Position numbers and translations under genes: made by a program. 64,000 bases of DNA from Rahnella variigena (GTDB lineage Bacteria > Pseudomonadota > Gammaproteobacteria > Enterobacterales > Enterobacteriaceae). A model generated the notes under the pieces. That model was not told the origin of the DNA and ran no database searches. It saw only the letters and a program-made list of their open reading frames with translations. Shown here piece by piece: positions 1 through 9,547 of this stretch; position 1 is the stretch's first letter; each line of letters opens with the position of its first letter. Where the stretch lies: NCBI RefSeq assembly GCF_003610915.1, contig NZ_NSDJ01000002.1:186001-250000 (forward strand). Reading direction: 5' to 3'.

Positions 1-1681
1 GCCCGGTTTGTTTTATATCGATACCTCCTACAGTAATAGTACCGCTCTCAGGATGTAATAAACCAAGGATGACTTTCGCTAACGTTGTCTTACCCTGACC
101 AGATGGACCGACAATCGCTATACTTTCGCCCGCACGAATGGTCAGGTTGGCACCGTCAATAACCCAGGCATCAGTCGAACCATAGCGGAACTTAATGTCT
201 GATAATACGATATCCTGTGCTGGCTGGTGCTCGTCGGTGGTATGCACGAGACCCGGGCTGGCTTCAGAGCTGGCCTCTGTTTCAGACAGGACGATATCTG
301 CAAGTCGTTCTCCGTGCATTCGCAGCATACGAAAATCTATTATCGCATTGATTAAACCTGCACCACGGCTCATAAACTGATCGGAAAAACTAATGAATGC
401 CGTGAGCATACCTGCAGAGAAATTCCCATCGAGCACCTGAAGCGCGGCTAACCAAACCAGGGCTACTCGCCCTACAGAAGTGAGTAAGCCTTGTGCGGAG
501 CCGAACAGAATGTTGAGCTTCTGCATGACAATGCCTTTGTTGGTGCTGTCCACCATCAAATTCATATAGGCTGCCAGTCGGGGTACCTGCTTATTATTCG
601 TTTTGACAGCCTGAATGCCGCGAAGTGTTTCCAGTAATGATGACTGCGTGCGTGCCGAACTGATAATTTGCTCTTCATTGGCGCGGCGAACCGGGTCATA
701 AGCCATGAATCGCAGCAGGGCATAAACAACAAACAAGCCAATGACTAACCAGGCAAGTTTAGCGTTGTAAATAAACAACATTACTACTGTCACGATTGAC
801 ATCACACCATCGAGAACCGTGCTGATAAATCGGGTGGTGAGAGTGCTTTGTATCGTGTTTAATGAGGCGTAGCGCGAAAGAATATCGCCCACATGACGCG
901 ATTCAAACCAGTCAAGAGGAAGCTTCAGCATATGGTGGCAGACATTAATGGTCCATTGCACACTCAATTGACTGGAGAACCAACTCATTACCCATGAGCG
1001 TAGTGCTGAGATAATGGTCTGAAACAGGGCAATCATCATGAAACCGACGCCAAGTAGCGTTAGTAATGAATAATCGGCAGAAACTAGCACCATATCCATG
1101 ACCCATTGCATAAAGAATGGGGATAAAACACCGAACAGCTCCAACGCTACCGACAAAATAAGAACCTGAACGAAAGCGGACTTTACCCCTGTCACGCTTC
1201 CAACAAGTTTTCTCATTGAAATCCGCGCTTTCTCTTCTTTCACTTCAAAGGTGGAGGAGGGCACAAGTTCCAATGCGACACCGGTAAAAGTATTCGATGC
1301 TTCTTTAAACGTGACCTCACGAATGCCACGCGCGGGATCGTGAAGAGTGATCTTGTTACCACGCACTTTCTTAAGTACGACAAAATGGTTCAATTCCCAA
1401 TGTAAAATACAAGGGGTACGGAGTTTCGACAGCTCTTCAAGGTCAACGCGCAGTGCACGCGAGCTCATATTCAGTTGCTGCGCAATGCCGATGACATCGG
1501 AAAGCGTCGCCCCTTTAAGCGATGTAGAAAATTGCCGGCGCAGGGTGATCATATCGATCTCATGCCCGTGATAGTTGGCAATCATACCCAGACAGGCTAA
1601 TCCGCATTCGGCCGCTTGCGACTGACGGATTAAAGGCAGACGGTTAAACCATTTAAAATTGAGTTTCTCTAATAACAACAC
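1..1681 (-). CDS. C39-peptidase ABC exporter of a microcin-type type I secretion system (3' part beyond window)
   Basis: This is a bifunctional exporter that cuts double-glycine-type leaders in the cytoplasm and moves the peptide through an inner membrane channel. The N-terminal C39 domain has an intact catalytic set: Cys26 in AAECGLACL, His99 in ELNHFVVL and Asp115 in LHDPARG. Transmembrane segments fill roughly residues 150-440. The nucleotide-binding domain begins near residue 490, and Walker A GPSGQGKT lies at residues 525-532. The ABC signature and Walker B lie past the left edge, so the gene is incomplete only because of the window. I place the start at a GTG at 1681, with a GAAGG ribosome site 8 bases upstream and 16 bases after the HlyD-like stop. 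The family is CvaB/MchF-like. The likely substrates are the two leader peptides at 10176-10725. Confidence 0.93.
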   Translation of the reverse strand, partial: MLLLEKLNFKWFNRLPLIRQSQAAECGLACLGMIANYHGHEIDMITLRRQFSTSLKGATLSDVIGIAQQLNMSSRALRVDLEELSKLRTPCILHWELNHFVVLKKVRGNKITLHDPARGIREVTFKEASNTFTGVALELVPSSTFEVKEEKARISMRKLVGSVTGVKSAFVQVLILSVALELFGVLSPFFMQWVMDMVLVSADYSLLTLLGVGFMMIALFQTIISALRSWVMSWFSSQLSVQWTINVCHHMLKLPLDWFESRHVGDILSRYASLNTIQSTLTTRFISTVLDGVMSIVTVVMLFIYNAKLAWLVIGLFVVYALLRFMAYDPVRRANEEQIISSARTQSSLLETLRGIQAVKTNNKQVPRLAAYMNLMVDSTNKGIVMQKLNILFGSAQGLLTSVGRVALVWLAALQVLDGNFSAGMLTAFISFSDQFMSRGAGLINAIIDFRMLRMHGERLADIVLSETEASSEASPGLVHTTDEHQPAQDIVLSDIKFRYGSTDAWVIDGANLTIRAGESIAIVGPSGQGKTTLAKVILGLLHPESGTITVGGIDIKQTG

Positions 1682-1697
1682 AGAACAGACCTTCTAA

Positions 1698-2957
1698 TCA
1701 GAGCGAAATTTTGTGACCCAGCGCGAAAATCGGCTCAAGTACCCACTCGTAAAGACGACGTTTGTCGACGATAAAATCGGCGTCCAGCGCCATTCCCGGT
1801 TTTAGTGGCTCGTTTTGCATATAGGCTTTAATAGATTGTTTATCTAATGCCACCAGTACACGGTACTGTTGTTCTTCAACATTGTTTTTTCCGGTGAGCG
1901 TGGCGACTTCCTGCGGAGAAAGTGCTGTACGAGAGACCTCAATGACTTTTCCGTATTGCTGACCAAACTTCTGATAGGGAAAGGCTTTATAACGCAGTAC
2001 GACGCGCTGCCCGGCCTGGATGAAACCGATGGACTTAGTATTCACCATCATGCGAGCGACAAGTTCAGTGTCACTGGGTAATATCGAGATCGCTGACTGG
2101 CCAGCGTTCAGCATTTGGCCATTCTTAATCATGATCATGCCGATATAGCCACTTTTTGGAGCACGCAATTCAAATGAACGGCGTGCTTCGTTCTCAACCA
2201 ATGCCTGGCGATTGTCCGCGAGTTGCCGTTCGATATCGTTACGTTTCTTATCGTCATCAAGAGGCTTCTCATGGCGCTGCTGCTGAGCCTGCAAGATTTT
2301 TTGCGCGATATCTAAAATTTGCCGCTGATATTCCTGTTGCCGTGCCTGGCTGTCGAGTAAGTTTGACTCCTGCTCTTCAAGTTGACGGCTGGAGGCGTAA
2401 CCCTGTGTATGCATGGCATTGAGTTTATCCAGCTGTAGTCGTGCTAAACTCACTTGTTTTTTGCGTTGTGCTAATTGAATTTTTAGCTGTTCTTGCTGTA
2501 GCTCAAGGCTGGCGATTGTCTCATTAACACCTTGCATCTCAACGGCATGCAGTTTGCTCAGTGTATTAAGATCTTGCTGTAGCCGTTCACGTTGTGCCGC
2601 CAGGTTTTCAGCAATCATCTGGCGAGTCTGACCCAGCTGTGTCGAGACCTCAGATGACAACACCATAACAACATCGCCTTTTTCTACGTGCTGGCCTTCT
2701 TTGACTGGAATATCAATTACAGTCGCGCTAACCGGGGGGGGAATAACTAACATGCCGTTCCTGGGTAATAACTCACCCGTTGAAGATTCGTATTTGGTAT
2801 AACTGCCAAAAATAAAGAACAGGGCAGTGGCTGCCGTGATAACGACAACAATAGAAATAACCAACCAGCGATAGGGTGGGCAATAAAGTGCGACGGTTCC
2901 AAGATTACCGCGGTTGGCTGCATCGAGCGCTTCCTGGCGAAAAAGTGACTGTTCCAT
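1698..2957 (-). CDS. HlyD/CvaA-like periplasmic adaptor of the microcin-type exporter
   Basis: This is the membrane fusion subunit that links the C39 ABC exporter to the outer membrane channel. It has a short cytoplasmic N-terminus, one membrane segment at about residues 29-53 (WLVISIVVVITAATALFFIF), a first half-lipoyl region (VKEGQHVEKGDVV), long Gln/Leu-rich coiled coils at about 110-265, and a second lipoyl half followed by a beta-barrel domain. At 419 residues the length matches CvaA/MchE-type adaptors. It sits between the TolC-like gene (26 bases upstream) and the ABC gene (16 bases downstream), so the three export genes are very probably co-transcribed. Confidence 0.93.
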   Translation of the reverse strand: MEQSLFRQEALDAANRGNLGTVALYCPPYRWLVISIVVVITAATALFFIFGSYTKYESSTGELLPRNGMLVIPPPVSATVIDIPVKEGQHVEKGDVVMVLSSEVSTQLGQTRQMIAENLAAQRERLQQDLNTLSKLHAVEMQGVNETIASLELQQEQLKIQLAQRKKQVSLARLQLDKLNAMHTQGYASSRQLEEQESNLLDSQARQQEYQRQILDIAQKILQAQQQRHEKPLDDDKKRNDIERQLADNRQALVENEARRSFELRAPKSGYIGMIMIKNGQMLNAGQSAISILPSDTELVARMMVNTKSIGFIQAGQRVVLRYKAFPYQKFGQQYGKVIEVSRTALSPQEVATLTGKNNVEEQQYRVLVALDKQSIKAYMQNEPLKPGMALDADFIVDKRRLYEWVLEPIFALGHKISL

Positions 2958-2983
2958 TTAACTATTCATTTTATTGGGTTGAT

Positions 2984-4327
2984 TTAGCGGCACTGAAAAA
3001 AATTCAGCATATCGAGCGATAATGAACCGGTACTCTGTGCAAGATTGATCATGGCGTTTAAGTAATTCAAACGAGCCTCTGCCTGATCTTTAAGTATGCT
3101 GTAATACTTTTGCTGAGCATCGAGTTCATCATTAACTGTGCGAAATCCCATTTCACGTCCATATTGAACGGATAAGACTTTTTCGCGTGCAGAGGCGACC
3201 GCATTCTTTTCAGCGTCGATAAGAGCGGTGCCATTAGTGAGACTGAGCCAGGCAGAACGGGTATCCTGAACGGCCTTTCGCTGCGCTTCTAACGTGGAGT
3301 ATTTAGCGGCTTCGCGTCGATAAGTGGCCTCAAAAGATTGCGATAGCTGGCTGCCGCCTGCGAAAAGCGGAACAGAAACGTTTACACCGTATTGCAGGTT
3401 ATTGCTTTTGGAATTGGTGCCGAAAATAGCATCATAAAGAATATTGTCATCATTATCATTGCGGCTCCAGTTCTTGCCATAGCTTGCATAGAGCGAAACC
3501 ACTGGCATATGCGCGCCGTCTGCGGCGAGCACATCAGCATCAGTTTGGTCATGCTGAAATTGCGCGATTCTGATATCTGTATTGCGCAACTGGCTGACAC
3601 TGATCGCTTCTGACAAGGAAGAATAGGGCGTCGATTTAAGGCATTGAAAATTCACCGCCTCCAATGTGTCTGGGTTAATCCCGGATAAACGGCGTACGGC
3701 CTCCCCGGCCAGAAGCAACTGGTTACTGGCTTCAATCTGCTTTGCCTGCGCGATAGCATAGTTAGCATTTGCCTCATCAACTTCAGTGCGTGTGTTTTGA
3801 TCATTGCGCAATCCGGCCTGAAGTTTTTCCATTTGCTGTTTAAAATTGTGCGTTGCAGCTTGTGCTGCCTGTAATACTTCCTGCTGGTAGAGAACCGTGA
3901 AATAGGCATTGGCGATCGAACCGAGCAGTTTTTCTTCAGCCTGGCGCGCCTGCGCTTCTGCGGTATTAGCAATCGCGACGCCTTTACGCCAACCGGCATA
4001 TTTACTCATATCAAACAAGGGTTGCCGGACACGGACATCATAGTTGTGGGTTGTCACGCCACTCTGGTATTTTTTGTCTGGTTGTTCCTGACGGTCCCAG
4101 CCTCCTTCCAACGTCAGAGTGGGCAGCATTCCTGACATTCCTTGCCAGTATTTCTGTTTATCGGCTTCGCTGGTCTGCTTGCTTGACTGCAACGCCGAAT
4201 CATAAGTTAAAGCTGCCTGCGCAGCTTGCTGTAAATTAGTTGCGTTTGCGCCGGATGAGGCACAAATAAATGCAATAAAAATACAATTCTTTTGATAGTG
4301 TTTCATTATTTTCGCTGTTTCATGCAA
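2984..4327 (-). CDS. TolC-family outer membrane channel protein
   Basis: This is an outer membrane efflux protein, predicted to form the exit duct for the neighbouring C39 ABC/HlyD pair. It has a signal peptide ending near ASSGANA, then two long helical repeats rich in Ala, Gln and Glu, with typical text such as NAYFTVLYQQEVLQAA and NDELDAQQKYYSILKDQAEA. The 447 residues match TolC. An alternative ATG at 4306 (MKHYQKNC) gives a more usual signal peptide. Neither start has a clear ribosome site. A cluster-specific TolC is notable because most class II microcin exporters use the chromosomal tolC. Confidence 0.9.
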   Translation of the reverse strand: MHETAKIMKHYQKNCIFIAFICASSGANATNLQQAAQAALTYDSALQSSKQTSEADKQKYWQGMSGMLPTLTLEGGWDRQEQPDKKYQSGVTTHNYDVRVRQPLFDMSKYAGWRKGVAIANTAEAQARQAEEKLLGSIANAYFTVLYQQEVLQAAQAATHNFKQQMEKLQAGLRNDQNTRTEVDEANANYAIAQAKQIEASNQLLLAGEAVRRLSGINPDTLEAVNFQCLKSTPYSSLSEAISVSQLRNTDIRIAQFQHDQTDADVLAADGAHMPVVSLYASYGKNWSRNDNDDNILYDAIFGTNSKSNNLQYGVNVSVPLFAGGSQLSQSFEATYRREAAKYSTLEAQRKAVQDTRSAWLSLTNGTALIDAEKNAVASAREKVLSVQYGREMGFRTVNDELDAQQKYYSILKDQAEARLNYLNAMINLAQSTGSLSLDMLNFFQCR

Positions 4328-4342
4328 TAAGTAATATCAGGC

Positions 4343-5023
4343 CTAAATTAATTCCTGAGTCAAAACATACTTTATTAAATCTGTGTTCGAATGTAGTTGA
4401 AGCTTACGCATCGCATTGTATTTCTGTGTTGCTACAGTACTCACACTACGTTTACGTAACCTTGCTATATTCATTAAGCTGTGCCCCATTGCAAAAAGCC
4501 GGATTATTTCCAACTCTGATGGGGTTAAAACATTATTACTTTCAACAAACAGCCGGTCTGATACCAAATTTTTCATCTGTTCTGAATAATAAATTCTTTT
4601 ACGTGGATAAGTAATCCAGTGAAAAGCTTCAACTAACTGATGCCGGTTATCACGTTTGCTTACGATGCCGTTTATCGGAGTCTGAATGACCTTATTCAAA
4701 AGAGCTTGATTGGTCTGAGCTGTAAAAATAATAATTTTCATGTCAGGATGCCGCTTTCTAACCTCCTCAATTTTTCTAATGCCGTTTAAATTCGATTGTT
4801 CAGGGCCGAAATTCAAGTCAGTAATTAAAATTTCAGGTGGATTTTCATTTAACTGTGTTAACAAGTCCTCCCCGTCAACCGGATAAGAGAAAATTTCGTG
4901 CCGGATAAGTTCAGCTGCCAGTATAGTCTGGATGGAATACACAATGAAGGGACTCTCATCAGATACACCAATTCGGAATATGTTTTTTTTCTGTGGCATA
5001 TCGTTTGAAAGTCCTTTATTCAA
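4343..5023 (-). CDS. NarL/RcsB-type response regulator with LuxR helix-turn-helix
   Basis: This is a DNA-binding response regulator. A receiver domain covers about residues 15-135 and keeps the acidic pair Asp22/Glu23, the predicted phospho-acceptor Asp69 (LITDLNF) and the later Lys in IVSKRDN. The LuxR-type helix-turn-helix covers about residues 163-222 (LTPSELEIIRLFAMGHS, then VSTVATQKYNAMRKL). No histidine kinase is nearby. It lies between the fimbrial adhesin (44 bases, with a hairpin) and the TolC-like gene (15 bases), so it probably controls the fimbrial and export genes. That role is an inference from position. Confidence 0.9.
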   Translation of the reverse strand: MNKGLSNDMPQKKNIFRIGVSDESPFIVYSIQTILAAELIRHEIFSYPVDGEDLLTQLNENPPEILITDLNFGPEQSNLNGIRKIEEVRKRHPDMKIIIFTAQTNQALLNKVIQTPINGIVSKRDNRHQLVEAFHWITYPRKRIYYSEQMKNLVSDRLFVESNNVLTPSELEIIRLFAMGHSLMNIARLRKRSVSTVATQKYNAMRKLQLHSNTDLIKYVLTQELI

Positions 5024-5037
5024 TACTATCCAGATAA

Positions 5038-5062
5038 GGCAAGGCTCCGGTGGAGCCTTGCC
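5038..5062 (-). terminator. Hairpin after the fimbrial adhesin gene
   Basis: An 11-bp perfect inverted repeat (GGCAAGGCTCC / GGAGCCTTGCC) has a 3-base loop and begins 5 bases after the adhesin stop codon. No strong T run follows on the minus strand. It may act as a partial terminator or mRNA 3' stabiliser, lowering expression of the regulator and exporter relative to the pilus genes. Confidence 0.5.
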
Positions 5063-5067
5063 AGGTA

Positions 5068-6120
5068 TTACTGATAACTTATCGTATACGTTGCAACAGC
5101 ATTGGCACTTCCCGGACCCACAGTATCTTTAATCTGATAATAACGTGCATATAAAGGTACTGTTATTAACGCAGCAGAAAGAGGGTACGATGCCACATTA
5201 AAAGGTGTTGCTAAGGCAACCGGTTGTTGATTTTCATTCAAAATCTGTACCCCTACACCGCTTGCGGTCGAAGAAGAATTAAGTGCCATTACACCTATGT
5301 CCGATAAACCGCTAACGGCGTCACCATCAAATTGCATCATGACGTCAAAAGAACCGGACAATAATGATTCGCAGTTGAGTTGTACGTTAAAGGGAATCAT
5401 ATTGCTGGTCTGCCCGATGCCTGACCCTAATCCACTGCTTTTGCTGACAGAATAACTCCCAAGCGGTACATATTTGTTAGTATCGCCAGCGACAGAACAC
5501 GTTTCGTCCTTAACCGTGATACCTGATTTGATATTAGTGAAGTAAAACTTCAGGTCTGTTCCGGTAACAAAAGAGCCCACATCAAAGACGTTCACATAAC
5601 TACGGAGCGAGTTTGAACTTGTCATGGACGCTGACGTCCTGACAATTTCAAATGGCACAGTCAGAGAGACGTCTGTATAAGCCCCGACCGTTCCCCCGCT
5701 GGTAAGAGCATAGGTGCTGATCGTTTGTCCGGTAGCGACTGATACGGGTTCGGCCGCCATATCACCGCCATAACCCGTATAAATAGTCAGACCGTAGCCC
5801 AGCGTGCCTTCAGCGATAGCCTTGCGCTTGAAATAAACTTCGCTGGTCAAACCATCTACGAACTGCTGCAAGTTGTCCAATGCGCACTGAAACTGAACCG
5901 TAAAACTGCCGCTGTAGACGACAGTACCCACGGGTACGGCTGACGATATAGACAATCCTAGAGAACTGAAGTCTAAGGCCGCGTCAGTATTCGTTTTCTT
6001 ACACAGCAAAGTGACATTATCATCTGCCTGCGCATTAGCCGTCAGCATACCCAAAGTTAATGCCACTGCCATGGCAGGAATCAAATGACTCATTTTTTTG
6101 TATAAATTAAAATATGACAT
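5068..6120 (-). CDS. Two-domain fimbrial tip adhesin
   Basis: This is the likely receptor-binding tip subunit of the chaperone-usher fimbria. After a signal peptide (cleaved near TANAQA) comes a lectin-like N-terminal region to about residue 190. A C-terminal pilin domain follows, starting around DETCSVAG and ending with the alternating hydrophobic donor strand motif VATYTISYQ. The 350 residues are about twice a pilin, as expected for FimH-type adhesins, though the binding domain is not recognisable. I start at ATG 6120 because it gives a clean signal peptide and an AGGTG site 7 bases upstream. Longer reading back to 6198 would overlap the usher. Start and usher stop are 13 bases apart. Confidence 0.88.
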   Translation of the reverse strand: MSYFNLYKKMSHLIPAMAVALTLGMLTANAQADDNVTLLCKKTNTDAALDFSSLGLSISSAVPVGTVVYSGSFTVQFQCALDNLQQFVDGLTSEVYFKRKAIAEGTLGYGLTIYTGYGGDMAAEPVSVATGQTISTYALTSGGTVGAYTDVSLTVPFEIVRTSASMTSSNSLRSYVNVFDVGSFVTGTDLKFYFTNIKSGITVKDETCSVAGDTNKYVPLGSYSVSKSSGLGSGIGQTSNMIPFNVQLNCESLLSGSFDVMMQFDGDAVSGLSDIGVMALNSSSTASGVGVQILNENQQPVALATPFNVASYPLSAALITVPLYARYYQIKDTVGPGSANAVATYTISYQ

Positions 6121-6133
6121 AAAATTCACCTGA

Positions 6134-8722
6134 TTAGCCCTTGATATCATTATTGCTTGATTCATTGGAAACATAACGAGACTCGCGAGACTTATCATCG
6201 CTACAGGTTGTTTCTATTCTCGCCAGAGTATTGTTATTACTGCTACGAACGTTGCCAGATTCAAGGTTAACCAGACAGTTGTCTGTTGGCTTTTTACCCC
6301 ATGAAATATGTAGCTGACTGATGTCTTTATTCAGCCTGGTATATATTTGTCCTCCCTGGGAGACAGTGGCTACGAGGTTTCCATTCTCATCATTAACTGC
6401 TGCACCAAAGGGGAGGGGATTCCCGTCCAACTGATTTGCACGTATTAAAAGTGGTTGCCCTTTACTTGTTTTGTAATCAACTTTTACTACCGCACCTTCA
6501 ATAGGAATAACACGCTGTTGTGTCGCTTCCAGTTCAACATCGAGCGGAATACCTTTTGGATCTATTGCCAGTTCATTGATACGGTAAGGCATCAGATTTG
6601 GAACAATAGCCCGTCCATTACCATCTAAAACAATGTTTGGATAACCTATTACATGTGCGCCACTTGCATCCGGGGCAGTAATAATTGCATAGGTTGTTGC
6701 CTGATAAGCACTAAATGTCAGGCTATCAGGTAACGCGACCACTGTTCCACTGGCACCACCTGAAGCGGAATAATAGTTGCTTCCCTGGGTATAAGAAGCT
6801 GTAAGGGTGCTATATGGAGAGCGATATTGCCCACTGACCGAGCCGGACTTATTGTTCTCAGCATCACGTGCAGCGCTGACATTATAATTATATTGGTCGT
6901 AGTCTCCTAAAACACCATTAACAGCAGTCTGTGCAGTAACGCCTTCTTTTGAATGTGCTGCGCTTCCGGTGAGATAATTTTTACTATCGCTGCCTAAAGG
7001 AACAGAGAAGTCGATAGAGAATTGTGTATCGTGGCCGCCGGTTGAATATAATAATCGGTTTGCAGAAAAAGTATAGGCCACACGCCCGATAGTATTATTG
7101 TAACCTACCTGAAATTGGGTGTTTGTACCGGTTGAATTCCAGTAGTTTTGAACAAAACCAGTAAGATATACATTCCCAAATGAATCTCCTAAATTTTGGC
7201 TTGCTGTCAATGAAAAGCGTTGTTTTGGCCGGGAAAGATACGCTTTGGTTGTTTCGCTACCATACTTCTTGTAATAGTTGTTAATCTGCAGTGCATCATT
7301 AAAACTATAATAACCGGATGAAGAGAACCGGTATGCAGCAAGTGTAAAATTAGTATCAGTAGAAGAAACCTTCTTGCTATATGTTGCCCGATAGCTGACA
7401 CCTTGTTTTTTGCTATCTGCATATTCGGTCTGCGCCCCGGTGACATCCACGGAAATCGCACCAAATGGCAACCCGAAAGCCCCACCCAGTAATAAGGAGG
7501 TATAACTATCAGAGCCAAGAATGCCTGAATAGCCTGTCAGACTATTAGTGAAGCCATGCTGAATTGTGCCCTGATAAATTGACGGGGTGTAAACCATATT
7601 ATCGCGGCGAGACTGGCCACCTGTCAGGGTGTAATAAGTCATCCCCGGACGTTTTAAACGAGCCATGGAAGCATAAGGAACGGAAAAGTGTGATTCACTT
7701 CCGTCAGCTTCTTTAATCGTAACGTCTAAATCACCGCCGTAGCCAGTAGGGTAGAGATCGGAGATGTTAAATGCGCCAGGAGATACAGTGGTCTCATATA
7801 TTTTATTGCCATTTTGTGTGACGGATACTTGTGCGTTAGTACGGGCAATACCACGAATTTCAGGGGCATAGCCGCGTTGAGAGTCTGGCAACATCTGATC
7901 AACGGTCGAAATTTGTGCCCCTCTGAAAGACAGGGTATCGAAAATTTCACCACTCGTATTGCCTTCACCCAGCAGTAAGCGTGACTTAATCTGCGGAATA
8001 TCTCGTTGCACATAAGTATTAATGTCATCGTAATGATGATATTCAGTGCCTTGCTGACGTCGCCAGCTGAGTGCGCCATCGTGGCGGAACATCCAGCCAC
8101 CCACATTAAAACCGGCCAGCGCGCGACCATAAAAGGAGTTGTACTCTTTGGCGCTATAAACAGAGCGATAATAGTTGGTGTTATAATTTAATGAAAACGC
8201 ATTTTCACCGTGGTCCCAATACTCAGGCGATACATAGCCACGCGCCGTTCTGAACAGATAAATTTGCGGAATCGAGATGTCCATCTGCATATCGGCACTA
8301 TTTATTGCTGCATGGCTATCCTCAACAACTTCCTCGAGCGCTATACACTGGCTTTCTGAACGTAAATTCGTGATCTGTTTTGCATCAAAAACGCTATCCT
8401 TGATTGCCAGGCTTTTGATTAAATTATAGGAAAGGCAGGCCTTATTACTATTGCCATCACGTATTACACGCACATTTTCACGGCTTACCAGGCGGCCATT
8501 GAGGTAAATATCAAGCGTATATACACCAGGGTCGATGGGATTTCCCTGAGCATAACGAGTCACATCTACCTTGACGCCCGACAGGTTTTTTACAAAAGAC
8601 TCATCAAAATCATAGCTGGTTTCTGCAAAAGTAGGGGCAGCCGAAGTTGTAAGAAAAACTGCCAAAAAAGAATACAGAATATCCCGACCCACTGACTTTT
8701 TCATATAGACTATCCCTGCCAT
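6134..8722 (-). CDS. Fimbrial outer membrane usher protein
   Basis: This is the FimD-family usher that catalyses pilus subunit polymerisation and secretion at the outer membrane. It has a signal peptide (SFLAVFLTTSAAPTFAE), an N-terminal periplasmic chaperone-docking domain with FDESFVKNLSGVKVDVTRY, a 24-strand barrel with plug (GYAPEIRGIARTNAQV, then PGAFNISDLYPTGYGGDLDV), and C-terminal domains (GAVVKVDYKTSKGQPLLIR) with a typical late cysteine pair. The 862 residues are full length. Two starts are possible: ATG 8722 with AAGGAA upstream, or ATG 8704 (MKKSVGRD) with AGGGA upstream. The gap to the chaperone stop is 27 bases. Confidence 0.95.
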   Translation of the reverse strand: MAGIVYMKKSVGRDILYSFLAVFLTTSAAPTFAETSYDFDESFVKNLSGVKVDVTRYAQGNPIDPGVYTLDIYLNGRLVSRENVRVIRDGNSNKACLSYNLIKSLAIKDSVFDAKQITNLRSESQCIALEEVVEDSHAAINSADMQMDISIPQIYLFRTARGYVSPEYWDHGENAFSLNYNTNYYRSVYSAKEYNSFYGRALAGFNVGGWMFRHDGALSWRRQQGTEYHHYDDINTYVQRDIPQIKSRLLLGEGNTSGEIFDTLSFRGAQISTVDQMLPDSQRGYAPEIRGIARTNAQVSVTQNGNKIYETTVSPGAFNISDLYPTGYGGDLDVTIKEADGSESHFSVPYASMARLKRPGMTYYTLTGGQSRRDNMVYTPSIYQGTIQHGFTNSLTGYSGILGSDSYTSLLLGGAFGLPFGAISVDVTGAQTEYADSKKQGVSYRATYSKKVSSTDTNFTLAAYRFSSSGYYSFNDALQINNYYKKYGSETTKAYLSRPKQRFSLTASQNLGDSFGNVYLTGFVQNYWNSTGTNTQFQVGYNNTIGRVAYTFSANRLLYSTGGHDTQFSIDFSVPLGSDSKNYLTGSAAHSKEGVTAQTAVNGVLGDYDQYNYNVSAARDAENNKSGSVSGQYRSPYSTLTASYTQGSNYYSASGGASGTVVALPDSLTFSAYQATTYAIITAPDASGAHVIGYPNIVLDGNGRAIVPNLMPYRINELAIDPKGIPLDVELEATQQRVIPIEGAVVKVDYKTSKGQPLLIRANQLDGNPLPFGAAVNDENGNLVATVSQGGQIYTRLNKDISQLHISWGKKPTDNCLVNLESGNVRSSNNNTLARIETTCSDDKSRESRYVSNESSNNDIKG

Positions 8723-8749
8723 TATTGTTTCCTTATATAACTAATCTTG

Positions 8750-9487
8750 TTACTGACCGAGTTGGCTTTCAACATCACGTGCTGCGCCAAAATCATCCAA
8801 ATATTGATAGTGAAGAGTGGGCTTTATATTGTCGATGTTGCTTGTTTTAAAGGTGAAATCTTTTGTTCCGTGGGGCAAAAGCATGCCACCATTTTCGCTT
8901 AAGACTTTGCGGCCATCAGCAGTCTCTGCCGTAATTTGAGCGACATTAATGTGATAGGGGGAATTGTTAACAGCGGTGAGCCGGTTAGTTTTATTGTTTT
9001 TACGCCAAATTAATGCCGCAGCCGATTTGTCAGCATCCCGGGAATTCAATCCTGTAGGCCGATAAAACAGTTTAATACGACTACGAATAGCCATCTGTAG
9101 CTGGTTTTTATCAGCCAGACTTTTATCTTTTGGTGGGATATCTAATACATTAAGCCAATAGATGGATTCTTTATCTGCGGGAAGATTGTTTCCTGTAAAT
9201 ACAATACGTAATGTCTGGCCCTTGTTGGCCTCCATGCGAAAAACGGGAGGGAGGAGAACAAAAGGAACATTGATTTTATCCACGGCCTGATTAATGTCGC
9301 CGTCATCAATCCATGCCTGTACCAGGGCGGGTTGATTACCACGATTATCCAGCCGTACTGTCACTTCCTTTTCGGAGGACGGATATATGACACGCGTTCC
9401 AATAATGGTGACATTGGCGGAAGCAGAGGAAAAGTAAACAGATGCTAGCAGAAGTGCAGCTAAAGAATTAAGGATTTTTTTTTTCAT
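8750..9487 (-). CDS. Periplasmic fimbrial chaperone (PapD/FimC family)
   Basis: This protein folds and caps pilin subunits in the periplasm by donor strand complementation. After a signal peptide (ASVYFSSASA) come hallmark PapD-family segments: GTRVIYPSSEKEVTVRLDN, the G1 strand region PFVLLPPVFRMEANKGQTLRI, and SIYWLNVLDIPPK. The second domain carries SRIKLFYRPTGL. I choose ATG 9487 because it puts the signal peptide at the N-terminus. The longer reading to 9547 adds a non-signal extension touching the pilin stop. No clear ribosome site is visible at 9487. Confidence 0.94.
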   Translation of the reverse strand: MKKKILNSLAALLLASVYFSSASANVTIIGTRVIYPSSEKEVTVRLDNRGNQPALVQAWIDDGDINQAVDKINVPFVLLPPVFRMEANKGQTLRIVFTGNNLPADKESIYWLNVLDIPPKDKSLADKNQLQMAIRSRIKLFYRPTGLNSRDADKSAAALIWRKNNKTNRLTAVNNSPYHINVAQITAETADGRKVLSENGGMLLPHGTKDFTFKTSNIDNIKPTLHYQYLDDFGAARDVESQLGQ

Positions 9488-9547
9488 GATGTTACTGGAA
9501 TCATTCAAGAGGGAAAGAGGTGGGAGACAAGCTCCCACCATCATCAA